Of a stretch of 64,000 nucleotides of DNA, positions 15,769 through 23,833 are shown one piece after another. Each line of letters opens with the position of its first letter. Positions within the stretch are counted from its first letter, which is position 1. Origin of the DNA: Bacteroides luti (GTDB lineage: Bacteria; Bacteroidota; Bacteroidia; Bacteroidales; Bacteroidaceae); NCBI RefSeq assembly GCF_900128905.1, contig NZ_FQTV01000019.1:1-64000 (forward strand), in the 5' to 3' direction. The notes under the pieces are model-generated. The model made no database searches. It was not told the DNA's origin and saw only the letters and a program-made list of their open reading frames with translations. A program made the translations under genes and the position numbers.

Positions 15769-16962
15769 TTATTTAAGTTTAGCCAACGTTTGCTTGATTC
15801 TATTGAATGCTTCAACCAGATTTTCATCAGATGTAGCATAAGACATACGGATACATTCAGGGGCTCCGAAAGCTACACCTCCAACACATGCTACGTGTCC
15901 TTCTTCCAAAAGATACATTGCCAAATCTGCAGAATCATTAATTTTACGATCGCCAAAAGATTTACCGAAATATGAATCACATTTTGGGAATACATAAAAT
16001 GCACCATCAGGAACATTGCATTCTAATCCTGGGATATCTTTAACTAATTCAATAACAAGATTGCGACGACGTTCGAAGGCTTTACGCATCTCTTCAACTG
16101 GTGCCTGATCTCCTGCAAATGCAGCTTCTGCTGCTTTTTGAGCAATTGAAGATGGGCCTGAAGTATATTGTCCTTGAAGCTTATTGCTAGCTTTTGCCAA
16201 CCATTCTGGAGCAGCAACGAATCCAAGTCTCCAACCAGTCATAGCATATGCTTTAGAAACACCATTGATAAGGGCTACACGTTCTTTGATTTCAGGAAAC
16301 TGAGCAATACTTTCATGTTTACCGATATAGTTGATATGTTCGTAAATCTCGTCGGCAATAACGATGATATTAGGATACTTAACCAAAACATCTACTAATC
16401 CTTTTAATTCTTCTTTACTGTATACACTTCCTGTTGGATTTGAAGGAGAGCAAAGGATTATTGCTTTAGTTTTAGGAGTAATAGCAGCTTCCAGTTGAGC
16501 AGGTGTAATTTTGAAATTTTGTTCAAGGCCAGCAGGGATAATAACACTTTTTCCTTCTGCTAGTTTTACCATTTCAATGTAGCTCACCCAATATGGAGCT
16601 GGGATAATTACTTCATCTTCCGGGCCAATAATACACAATAAGGTATTACAAACTGACTGTTTTGCTCCATTGGAACAAACAATCTGTTCAGGTTTATAAT
16701 CCAGGCCATTTTCATTCTTTAATTTAGCTGCAATAGCCTTACGAAGGGGCATGTAGCCTGGTACAGGAGAATAAAAAGAGAAGTTATCATCAATTGCTTT
16801 TTTAGCAGCAGCCTTAATGTGGTCGGGAGTAAAGAAGTCGGGTTCCCCTACACTAAGATTGATGACATCAATGCCTTGAGCTTTTAACTCACTACTCTTC
16901 TGAGACATAGCTAATGTTTCTGAAGGAGAAAGGCTGTTCAAACGGTCTGAAAGTTGATTCAT
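15769..16962 (-). CDS. Class I/II PLP-dependent aminotransferase (aspartate type)
   Basis: A 397-residue pyridoxal-phosphate enzyme. INLSVGEPDFFTPDHI at the N-terminus, SNGAKQSV, CSPSNPTGSVYS and the lysine block NGVSKAYAMTGWRLGF (Schiff-base Lys) are all present, as is a C-terminal Arg in PECIRMSYA for the substrate carboxylate. These fit the AspB/AspC-Ib subgroup, which moves amino groups between aspartate or aromatic amino acids and 2-oxoglutarate. The gene stands alone with convergent and same-strand neighbours. The exact amino-acid substrate cannot be read from the sequence. Confidence 0.9.
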   Translation of the reverse strand: MNQLSDRLNSLSPSETLAMSQKSSELKAQGIDVINLSVGEPDFFTPDHIKAAAKKAIDDNFSFYSPVPGYMPLRKAIAAKLKNENGLDYKPEQIVCSNGAKQSVCNTLLCIIGPEDEVIIPAPYWVSYIEMVKLAEGKSVIIPAGLEQNFKITPAQLEAAITPKTKAIILCSPSNPTGSVYSKEELKGLVDVLVKYPNIIVIADEIYEHINYIGKHESIAQFPEIKERVALINGVSKAYAMTGWRLGFVAAPEWLAKASNKLQGQYTSGPSSIAQKAAEAAFAGDQAPVEEMRKAFERRRNLVIELVKDIPGLECNVPDGAFYVFPKCDSYFGKSFGDRKINDSADLAMYLLEEGHVACVGGVAFGAPECIRMSYATSDENLVEAFNRIKQTLAKLK

Positions 16963-17081
16963 AATTTAACTTATTTATTGTTGGTCTATATCACGATGCA
17001 AAATAAGATAAAATAATTGAAATAAGAAAGCAAATAAATGATATTATTGAACTTTGTACTTCAATAGGTCTTATTTTTATA

Positions 17082-18296
17082 TCACTTTGTAAAATGCAAA
17101 GCGTGTCCCATACGATCTTTTTTTGTTTTCAGATATCGTAAATTATACTCATTGGGGGTGACTTCGATAGCTACATTTTCTACTATTTCCAGGCCATAAG
17201 CTTCTAGACCAATACGTTTAACAGGGTTATTAGTTAGTAATCTCATTTTATGCACACCTATTTCCCGTAATATTTCTGCACCTACACCATAATCACGTTC
17301 ATCTGCCTTAAAGCCTAAGTGAAGATTTGCATCAACCGTATCAAGTCCTTCTTCCTGCAATTTATATGCTCTTATTTTATTCATAAGTCCAATACCTCGG
17401 CCTTCCTGATTCATATAAACAACAACACCTTTGCCTGCTTTTTCTATCTCAGACATTGCTTTATGCAACTGCTCTCCACAATCGCAACGGTTGGATGCAA
17501 ATATGTCACCAGTCATACAAGATGAGTGCATTCTTACCAAAATAGGCTCGTTTTCTGCCCATTCGCCTTTTATTAAAGCAATATGTTCCAGCCCGTTTGA
17601 TTTTTGACGGAAAGGGATAAGGCGGAAATGTCCGAATTCAGTAGGCATGTCAACTTCATCTCCTTTTTCTACAATCGACTCCATCTTTAAGCGATATGCT
17701 ATAAGATCTTTAATAGAAATGATTTTTATGTCGAATTTTTTAGAAACTTCCAGCAGTTCTGGTAAGCGAGCCATTGTTCCATCTTCATTGATAATTTCAA
17801 TTAAAGCTCCGGCTGGATAAAGACCTGCTAAACGTGCCATGTCAACTGTTGCTTCTGTATGTCCTGAACGGCGAAGTACCCCACGCGATTTTGCTCTTAG
17901 TGGGTTGACATGTCCGGGACGACCAAAACTAACTGGTTTTGTGTTAGGATCGGCCAATGCTTTGATAGTGGCTGCTCTGTCGTGCATTGAAACTCCTGTA
18001 GTACATCCATCTAGTAAGTCTACTGTAACAGTAAATGGTGTTTCATATATTGAAGTGTTTGTAGAAACCTGCATTTCCAGGTCTAACTCTTCACAACGCT
18101 CTTCAGTAATAGGAGCACACAAAACCCCGCGTCCGTAAGTCAACATGAAATTTACTTTTTCCGGAGTTATTTTTTCCGCTGCAATAATAAAATCGCCTTC
18201 ATTTTCACGGTCTTCATCATCTACGACAATTATAAATTTACCCTCACGAAAGTCTTCTATTGCTTCTTCGATTGAATTTAGCTTTATATTTTCCAT
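17082..18296 (-). CDS. ribBA: Bifunctional DHBP synthase / GTP cyclohydrolase II
   Basis: A 404-residue fusion that makes both starting compounds of riboflavin. The N-terminal half (1-200) is RibB: VDDEDRENEGDFI and GRPGHVNPLRA, with RRSGHTEATVD as active-site blocks, turning ribulose 5-phosphate into the four-carbon unit. The C-terminal half is RibA: MHSSCMTGDIFASNRCDCG holds the zinc cysteines, and NQEGRGIGLMNK the catalytic part that opens GTP. The order RibB-RibA is the usual one. It begins 3 nt after the stop of the LptF/G permease gene, so the two are cotranscribed. No riboflavin (FMN) riboswitch is seen in front. Confidence 0.95.
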   Translation of the reverse strand: MENIKLNSIEEAIEDFREGKFIIVVDDEDRENEGDFIIAAEKITPEKVNFMLTYGRGVLCAPITEERCEELDLEMQVSTNTSIYETPFTVTVDLLDGCTTGVSMHDRAATIKALADPNTKPVSFGRPGHVNPLRAKSRGVLRRSGHTEATVDMARLAGLYPAGALIEIINEDGTMARLPELLEVSKKFDIKIISIKDLIAYRLKMESIVEKGDEVDMPTEFGHFRLIPFRQKSNGLEHIALIKGEWAENEPILVRMHSSCMTGDIFASNRCDCGEQLHKAMSEIEKAGKGVVVYMNQEGRGIGLMNKIRAYKLQEEGLDTVDANLHLGFKADERDYGVGAEILREIGVHKMRLLTNNPVKRIGLEAYGLEIVENVAIEVTPNEYNLRYLKTKKDRMGHALHFTK

Positions 18297-18299
18297 ATC

Positions 18300-20201
18300 T
18301 TACTTGTTACAAATTGTTCTTATTATATCTTGTAAATCTCTGTTTACCTTATTTATTAATTTCAGATCTTTATATAACCTAACCCTGAAAGCCCATATTC
18401 TAAAATAATAGATTAACCCTATTGGTAGTATTATACCAGTTATTTTGTTGAGCGAAGGCATATTGAAAGGGCATCTATGAGCATGAACAGACAAGATAGG
18501 GTAGTTGTTCAGTGTTCCTAGAATTTTCGTATTTTTGGTATTGGCCAACTTTTCAATAATAACTTCCAACTGCTCGTTGATAGCCACAATTTCTTCATCT
18601 TTTTCATTTTTTGTCCAGATAGTGAAATAGTTTGGCGCACGTTTTAGTCTATTATTTGATATGTATTCTTCACACATATCATTTAGCAGTTCCATATTCT
18701 TATCTTCTTGCAGGTAGTCGGGATCTTCAATGATTACTTCTTTTTTAGCCAAATGCCTAGTGTCACGTATACCTATAACTTTCCTTAGCCAATTAATATA
18801 TGTATCTACATTCAGTACAACGGAATCATTATTCGATTTATAACTGAGGAATATACCTACTGGAGCTAAGATAAAAGTACTTATCCACATTGCCGTCCAA
18901 ATAACCCATGTACCATTTCTGGCCATTTTAGCTCCGGTTGTATCTATAATATAATAGATGAGGAAGATTAAGATAGAGATTACAACTGGCATGCCTAAGC
19001 CTCCTTTTCTTATGATACCCCCTAAAGGAGCACCAATGAAGAAGAATATTAAGCAGGAGATAGAAAGAGCAATTTTTTTATGCCATTCCATTTCGTGTCT
19101 GCGGATACGCTTGTCTGTGTCAACGGTGTTGAAACTCTTAAATTTCCAGTCATTACCTATACTTTGTGACGTGCTTAATGCGTTTGCCACAGCCTTCTGC
19201 TTGTCTGATAAAGAAAGATTATTAAATACGCTATCTGTATTTATAGCAGCCAATTTTGCTTTTCTTATTTTGAGTGTATCTTCTTTACTAAAATTATCTC
19301 TGAAACGATAAGTACTTGTTACAGCTTCTTTATAGAATGTTTTTCCAACGCTGTCAACCAAATGATTCATTGAATCGACTGCCGTTTGAAGCTCTGTCAT
19401 ATTCTTACTTTGATACTGATTGTTCATGAAACTTTCGTCAATCATATTAAAGTTTGAATTGAAATCTATTATAGTGTGTTTTTCGCTAAAACTTTCTCGC
19501 CGATATGGAACATTTTGCATGGAGCTGCTCTGCGACTTAAGATTCTCAAACATTTCTCCGCTATACAGATGTAGTCTCAAATATTTTTTGTCGGCTGTCA
19601 TTTCCAGTTTGCCTGAGTCGGCAACAATGATATGTGCATTGTCAAATCCATCAGAAAAATTGTAGATCATTATATTATATAATGCTCCAGTCTCTTTGTT
19701 TTTATGCTTAACATAAAGATTATAACCTTCGATTTCATCATAAAATACCCCTTCCGGAATTTCTAATTCAGGTGATTTTTGCTTCATGGAAAAAAGCAAA
19801 GTGAATAGTTTTACCTGGGCCTTGGGTGCTACAACATTTTGAAAATAAAAGGAAGTGGAACACAGAAATACTGTAAAGACAATAAGAGGCGCCATTACTC
19901 TGATCAATGAAATTCCGGCAGCTTTTATAGCGAGTAGCTCATACCTTTCGCCAAAATTACCGAAAGTCATTAATGAAGCAAGTAAGATAGCAAGAGGAAG
20001 CGCAGTAGGTACCAAAGTTAATATGGCGTAAAAGAAAAACTCTGATAATACGCTTATAGCTAATCCTTTACCAACTAAATCGTCGACGTATCTCCATAAA
20101 AACTGCATCATAAATATGAAGAGACAAATGAAGAACGTTCCAAAGAAAAGGAGTGTAAAACTCTTGATAACGAATATATCTAATTTCTTTATGCGTAGCA
20201 T
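18300..20201 (-). CDS. LptF/LptG family lipopolysaccharide export permease
   Basis: A 633-residue inner-membrane permease of the YjgP/YjgQ family, part of the ABC machine that extracts LPS toward the outer membrane. The N-terminus (KLDIFVIKSFTLLFFGTFF) and three further helices near 60-125 match the family, followed by a periplasmic jellyroll part and three more helices (about 370-460). After the last usual helix it carries about 170 extra residues with one more hydrophobic stretch, so it is longer than the E. coli proteins (about 360). Whether it serves as F or G is unclear. The operon partner is ribBA. A TAATTTTG -7 box lies at 20228-20235. Confidence 0.85.
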   Translation of the reverse strand: MLRIKKLDIFVIKSFTLLFFGTFFICLFIFMMQFLWRYVDDLVGKGLAISVLSEFFFYAILTLVPTALPLAILLASLMTFGNFGERYELLAIKAAGISLIRVMAPLIVFTVFLCSTSFYFQNVVAPKAQVKLFTLLFSMKQKSPELEIPEGVFYDEIEGYNLYVKHKNKETGALYNIMIYNFSDGFDNAHIIVADSGKLEMTADKKYLRLHLYSGEMFENLKSQSSSMQNVPYRRESFSEKHTIIDFNSNFNMIDESFMNNQYQSKNMTELQTAVDSMNHLVDSVGKTFYKEAVTSTYRFRDNFSKEDTLKIRKAKLAAINTDSVFNNLSLSDKQKAVANALSTSQSIGNDWKFKSFNTVDTDKRIRRHEMEWHKKIALSISCLIFFFIGAPLGGIIRKGGLGMPVVISILIFLIYYIIDTTGAKMARNGTWVIWTAMWISTFILAPVGIFLSYKSNNDSVVLNVDTYINWLRKVIGIRDTRHLAKKEVIIEDPDYLQEDKNMELLNDMCEEYISNNRLKRAPNYFTIWTKNEKDEEIVAINEQLEVIIEKLANTKNTKILGTLNNYPILSVHAHRCPFNMPSLNKITGIILPIGLIYYFRIWAFRVRLYKDLKLINKVNRDLQDIIRTICNK

Positions 20202-20227
20202 CTTTTTTTATTTGTACGATTATCCGA

Positions 20228-20235
20228 CAAAATTA
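20228..20235 (-). promoter_or_regulatory. -7 box for the permease-ribBA operon
   Basis: Read on minus this is TAATTTTG, 27 nt before the ATG. No clear -33 element. Confidence 0.45.
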
Positions 20236-20287
20236 GTATAAAAAAAGATGTTCACGCATACTTTTGATTATTTTTATAAATTTGATG

Positions 20288-20674
20288 CTACATTCCACAT
20301 GCTCTTTTAAGCGTATCAATCTGAGAGTTCCATAGTTCAAACTGGTCATCTTTCTCTTCCGGGTCAACGAAATCAGTAATTTCCAGTACGTAGTCACTTG
20401 TTAGTTCATTAAAGTTCATTTTGAACTCAAAATAGCTTTTTTCATCTTCATCATCCAGCCAATGGAATCTGACGAAAGAATTAATTCTTGTTCCAATCAA
20501 TTCGGCTTTTCTAACTTCTGATTTACCCCAGCAGAAAGTGAATGTTTTATCTTTCATTTGAACTTTATCGGCAAACCAGTCTTCCAGACCGATAGGAGTG
20601 CTTATTGCATTCCATATAATGCTTCGTGTGGATGCGTTTAAAAGGTATTCTATATGAATCTTTTCTTTTTTCAT
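20288..20674 (-). CDS. START-like (AHSA1/SRPBCC-fold) domain protein
   Basis: A 128-residue single-domain protein. IHIEYLLNASTRSIIWNAISTP and GLEDWFADKV at the start, the internal strands FVRFHWLDDEDEKSYFEF and the C-terminal helix (DQFELWNSQIDTLKRACGM) match a Bacteroidetes START-like family of the helix-grip fold. Such folds bind hydrophobic ligands; no ligand or partner is known here. It ends 87 bp from the permease gene and may have its own promoter (a near-consensus TATCTTGG lies about 25 nt upstream). Confidence 0.75.
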   Translation of the reverse strand: MKKEKIHIEYLLNASTRSIIWNAISTPIGLEDWFADKVQMKDKTFTFCWGKSEVRKAELIGTRINSFVRFHWLDDEDEKSYFEFKMNFNELTSDYVLEITDFVDPEEKDDQFELWNSQIDTLKRACGM

Positions 20675-20815
20675 AGTGCTTGTGTTTTCTGTGCGCCAAG
20701 ATAAAGACTTTTTTTGAAATTTGAAGTATATGATACTAAATTATGCGTTTTTTCTCTTGCTTTTTAAATAAAATCACTCTTTTTGGGGTTAAAATCGAAA
20801 AAAGTATGGCAAAAT

Positions 20816-20846
20816 TTTGCAGGTTTCAAAGATTTCTATACCTTTG
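20816..20846 (+). promoter_or_regulatory. Promoter of tRNA-Met
   Basis: TTTG (20816-20819), a 19-nt spacer and TACCTTTG (20839-20846): a perfect Bacteroidetes promoter, ending 17 nt before the tRNA. Confidence 0.8.
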
Positions 20847-20863
20847 CACCGCATTTAAGAAAT

Positions 20864-20937
20864 GGCGGGATAGCTCAGCCGGTTAGAGCGCATGATTCAT
20901 AATCATGAGGTCCCCAGTTCAATCCTGGGTCCCGCTA
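20864..20937 (+). tRNA. tRNA-Met (anticodon CAT)
   Basis: The cloverleaf is complete: acceptor GGCGGGA with TCCCGCT (first pair G-U), D arm GCTC...GAGC, anticodon stem CATGA/TCATG with loop TTCATAA (anticodon CAT), and T arm CCCAG TTCAATC CTGGG. CCA is not encoded. CAT could be initiator, elongator or the lysidine-modified Ile tRNA. The anticodon stem lacks the three G-C pairs of initiators, so elongator Met or tRNA-Ile2 is likelier. Confidence 0.93.
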
Positions 20938-20949
20938 CATTTTAGGAAT

Positions 20950-20990
20950 AAGGCATTTGAGAGGCTTCCACTCTTGGGTGCCTTTTTCTT
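20950..20990 (+). terminator. Terminator of tRNA-Met
   Basis: AAGGCA pairs with TGCCTT, with an inner AGAG/CTCT pair, followed by TTTTTCTTTTT. Confidence 0.6.
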
Positions 20991-21080
20991 TTTGTTTGAA
21001 ACTTAATTTGGGTTGAAGATTTTTAGTTTATTAAAACCAAAGATTTGATCTGTGGTTTTTTGAATAGAAGTCTGTTTAAA

Positions 21081-21126
21081 AAGAAACCTCCATAAAGTTG
21101 ATTAAACTGCTTTATGGAGGTTTCTT
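21081..21126. terminator. Terminator of the GH28 gene
   Basis: A 17-bp perfect stem (AAGAAACCTCCATAAAG and its complement) with a 12-nt loop, 2 nt from the GH28 stop. T-rich on both sides. Confidence 0.85.
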
Positions 21127-21128
21127 TA

Positions 21129-22460
21129 TTAATTGTTTTTAATCTTCACGTTGTTTACAATAACGTTCTTCAAGATGAATGGTTTTATGGCATTCTGGTT
21201 TATTTTGCCATCCTTCGCTTTTATATTTAGATTCTCAAAAGTGAAGTTTGTGAGTTTGTATTTATCAGACTCTTTCACGTTAAAGAAAACTTCGCATTCT
21301 AAGTTGATATTGCGCATTGTTACATTAGCAGAATAGGAAAGCGGCATATCTTTTCTGTCTTTTAGGTCGAAGAATTGACTCCAGGGCTTTATGAAAAGAA
21401 AGCTATTGGCATTACCTTTAATATTTTCCACCAAGATATATTCATATTTTTGAGGAGTATCGGGGCGCATCTTAAGCCATAATAAACGGTTTGCTTTGTC
21501 TACTGTGCAGCGGCGGAGGATTATATTTCGGTCGTGAATGGATTCACTGCCGCAAGTAAGTGCGCTGTGGCAGAAGCCGTATGTGCAATCTTCTATTATT
21601 ATATTAGTATTGCTTCCGTTGGTTGGGTCTTTATCGGCCCAGGTTCCTTTTCCTCCTTTAAGTGCAATTCCATCGTCGTTTGCAGAGATAAAGCAATTCT
21701 TAACAAGGAAATTGTTGCAGGCGTCTATGTCTATACCATCAGTGCTAGGTGCTTTAACTGGTTCTGCTGGCGAAAATATATATAGATTAAGCATCTTTAC
21801 GTTATTACATCTGTAAAAGTGTGTCGTCCAAAAGGGAGAATTGATAAGATGAATCCCCGATATTTGTACATCGTTGCTATTAGATACGTAAAGTAATCGA
21901 GGTCGTAGTTCGTCCATGTTGGTACATTTGCTGTTAACAGCACGACGTTTCCAGAAAGATTTCCAATAACGCATACCGTTTCCATTGAGTGTTCCTTCGC
22001 CCGATATTGTGAAACCGTTCACATGGTCGGCATTTACCAATGCAGGGAAATATTTCAGTGTCTGTCCTTCCATGCGTGTTTCAACAATAGGGAAATTGCT
22101 TATATCATCACTACCTTTTAATACGGCATTCTTTTCTAGATATAGATGCGTTTTAGGTTTGAAAAAGATAGAGCTGCTTAGAAAAGTTCCTTGAGGAATT
22201 ACTATTACGCCACCACCGTTTTGTTCTGCACGATCTATAACTGCTTGTATTTTTTCTGTTTGCAGAATGGTGCTGTCGTTTATAACTCCGTAATCGGTAA
22301 TCCGATATATTTTTCCTAAAGAATTAATATTAACCACTTCATTCTTTCTAAACCAGTCGGGGATAGGTGTTCCATCGGGAAACTTTTCTTGAGAAAATAC
22401 TTGTGTGTTAATAAAAATGGCAAATAAAAATATTATCAATTTGATGCTTTTTTTATTCAT
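21129..22460 (-). CDS. GH28-family polygalacturonase-like enzyme
   Basis: A 443-residue exported protein: signal peptide (ending near VFSQ), then a right-handed beta-helix with the GH28 layout. STDGIDIDAC and ANDDGIALKGG carry the catalytic aspartates (the usual NTD is STD here); CHSALTCGSES replaces the usual GHG region; LLWLKMRPDTP stands where RIK normally is. It should act on pectic chains such as polygalacturonan or rhamnogalacturonan in the periplasm or at the surface. The altered motifs mean the precise substrate is open. It is a single-gene unit with a perfect promoter, not inside a Sus locus, although a GH2/SusCD locus lies about 15 kb away. Confidence 0.82.
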   Translation of the reverse strand: MNKKSIKLIIFLFAIFINTQVFSQEKFPDGTPIPDWFRKNEVVNINSLGKIYRITDYGVINDSTILQTEKIQAVIDRAEQNGGGVIVIPQGTFLSSSIFFKPKTHLYLEKNAVLKGSDDISNFPIVETRMEGQTLKYFPALVNADHVNGFTISGEGTLNGNGMRYWKSFWKRRAVNSKCTNMDELRPRLLYVSNSNDVQISGIHLINSPFWTTHFYRCNNVKMLNLYIFSPAEPVKAPSTDGIDIDACNNFLVKNCFISANDDGIALKGGKGTWADKDPTNGSNTNIIIEDCTYGFCHSALTCGSESIHDRNIILRRCTVDKANRLLWLKMRPDTPQKYEYILVENIKGNANSFLFIKPWSQFFDLKDRKDMPLSYSANVTMRNINLECEVFFNVKESDKYKLTNFTFENLNIKAKDGKINQNAIKPFILKNVIVNNVKIKNN

Positions 22461-22497
22461 TTTGATCTTTTTAGAGTGTTTATTAATGAAATATAAG

Positions 22498-22529
22498 CAA
22501 ATATATTTCGTTTTTTGTTTATATGCAAA
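22498..22529 (-). promoter_or_regulatory. Promoter of the GH28 gene
   Basis: On minus: TTTG (22529-22526), 20 nt, TATATTTG (22505-22498). Perfect consensus; leader about 30 nt. Confidence 0.8.
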
Positions 22530-22733
22530 TTAAGTCTTTATCCTAATTATTTATTTAGTTGCAAGATGCTGCGTTGAATTGATTTTTTAGTTAAACTCAT
22601 GAGGATTATTAAACTAATCTGTTATTATATTTGCTATATTCTTCGGGTGATTTGCAAAAAAGATGTTATTTTCGCAACTTTATAATTAGGTAAAGCTCTA
22701 TTTCTGTAAATTTATAAATAATCACCTCATAAT

Positions 22734-23411
22734 ATGATTGGAACTATCGTAAATACAGCTGCAGTTGTTGCAGGCGGAACTATTGGACTATTGCTGAAAA
22801 AAAATATGCCAGAGCGAGTTACTTCTATTTATTTTCAGGCAGTTGGGCTGTTTACGCTGGCTATAGGTATTACTATGGTAGTTAAAATGGAAGACATTTT
22901 GATAATAGTGGGAAGTTTAGCTATAGGCTCGTTGCTGGGTGAGTGGATAAATGTAGAGAAGGGTGCAGAGCTGATGAGCGGAGTTCTGAAAAGGAAGTTC
23001 CGTATTGGAAGCGATAAATTTTCAGAAGGGCTGATAACTGCATTCTTATTATTTTGTATAGGATCGATGACTGTGTTGGGAGCAATTCAGGAAGGTACGG
23101 GAGGTTCTTCCGATTTATTATTTACTAAATCATTGATGGATTTCTTTTCGGCAATGTTACTTGCTTCAGCTTTTGGTCTTGGAGTTGTTGCTGCGGCTGT
23201 TCCGTTGTTTATTTTTCAAGGTGCGTTAACTTTGCTGGCGATGTATGCCGGTTCCCTATTTACTCCGCATATAATTCTTGGGCTAACAAGTGTTGGTGGA
23301 ATTATGCTAATGGGGCTTGGGATAAACATATTAGAAATAAAGAAACTGCGCATAATGAATATGTTGCCCGCCCTTGTAGTTGTTGTGCTAATGCTTTGGT
23401 TATTTAAATAA
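22734..23411 (+). CDS. DUF554 membrane protein
   Basis: A 225-residue protein with about seven hydrophobic segments: GTIVNTAAVVAGGTIGLLL at the start, IIVGSLAIGSLLGEW, AFLLFCIGSMTVLGAIQEG in the middle and a hydrophobic C-terminus. The pattern matches DUF554 (YdfK/YqgA type), an inner-membrane family proposed to be transporters but without a proven substrate. The GSMTVLGAI block with the Gln-Glu pair is the best conserved part of the family. It stands alone, between the GH28 gene (divergent) and purH. Confidence 0.85.
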   Translation: MIGTIVNTAAVVAGGTIGLLLKKNMPERVTSIYFQAVGLFTLAIGITMVVKMEDILIIVGSLAIGSLLGEWINVEKGAELMSGVLKRKFRIGSDKFSEGLITAFLLFCIGSMTVLGAIQEGTGGSSDLLFTKSLMDFFSAMLLASAFGLGVVAAAVPLFIFQGALTLLAMYAGSLFTPHIILGLTSVGGIMLMGLGINILEIKKLRIMNMLPALVVVVLMLWLFK

Positions 23412-23415
23412 TTTT

Positions 23416-23446
23416 ATTCGCCAATAAAATTTATTTATTGGCGAAT
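23416..23446 (+). terminator. Hairpin after the DUF554 gene
   Basis: ATTCGCCAATAAA and TTTATTGGCGAAT form a 13-bp perfect stem with a 5-nt loop, 5 nt after the stop codon. No T-run follows, so it may be a 3' stabilising hairpin or an operator. Confidence 0.5.
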
Positions 23447-23452
23447 GCCTGG

Positions 23453-23472
23453 AATTTATTGGCCAATAAATT
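23453..23472. repeat. 20-bp perfect palindrome
   Basis: AATTTATTGGCCAATAAATT is its own reverse complement. Its half-site TTTATTGGC also forms the arms of the hairpin just upstream, so four copies of the half-site lie within 57 bp. It could be a regulator-binding site. Confidence 0.6.
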
Positions 23473-23650
23473 TTGGTGATTGCCCAATCCTTTCATCTTT
23501 GTTATTAAATGGGTAATAAGATAAAGCTTGTTGGTTTACTTTTGTTTGTTTTATAGATATTTGTTTTAGTGTGAAAGATAGTAACTGATGTTTAAGAAAA
23601 CTAAAACTAATGAGATCTTTAAAATCTACTTTTTGTATTTTCCTTTGTGA

Positions 23651-23687
23651 ACCCAGGCTTGAAAATCTTTTTAGCTGGGTGTTTTTG
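23651..23687 (+). terminator. Terminator-like hairpin in the purH upstream region
   Basis: ACCCA-GCT pairs with AGC-TGGGT (one bulged G), followed by GTTTTTG. It has no assigned gene upstream. Confidence 0.5.
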
Positions 23688-23797
23688 TATACCTTAAAAT
23701 CTTATTGCATGAAGTTCTATTTATTAGATCATTAAAAAAACTGTGAAAATATTCATAAAACCAGCCAATTTTATATGTGGTATAAAACAATAATTTG

Positions 23798-23805
23798 TAC
23801 CTTTG
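23798..23805 (+). promoter_or_regulatory. -7 box of purH
   Basis: TACCTTTG, a perfect TANNTTTG box 28 nt before the ATG. An imperfect -33 (TGTG, 18-nt spacing) precedes it. Confidence 0.6.
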
Positions 23806-23833
23806 CGCATTGAAACACCTAATATGCAATTAA

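Larger units (their letters stand above)
23412..23833. other. Intergenic region upstream of purH
   Basis: These 422 bases hold no gene. They contain a 13-bp hairpin (23416-23446), a 20-bp palindrome that shares its half-site (23453-23472), an isolated TACTTTTG box (23537-23544), a terminator-like hairpin (23651-23687) and the purH -7 box (23798-23805). A short RNA between 23551 and 23687 is possible but not shown. Confidence 0.6.
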
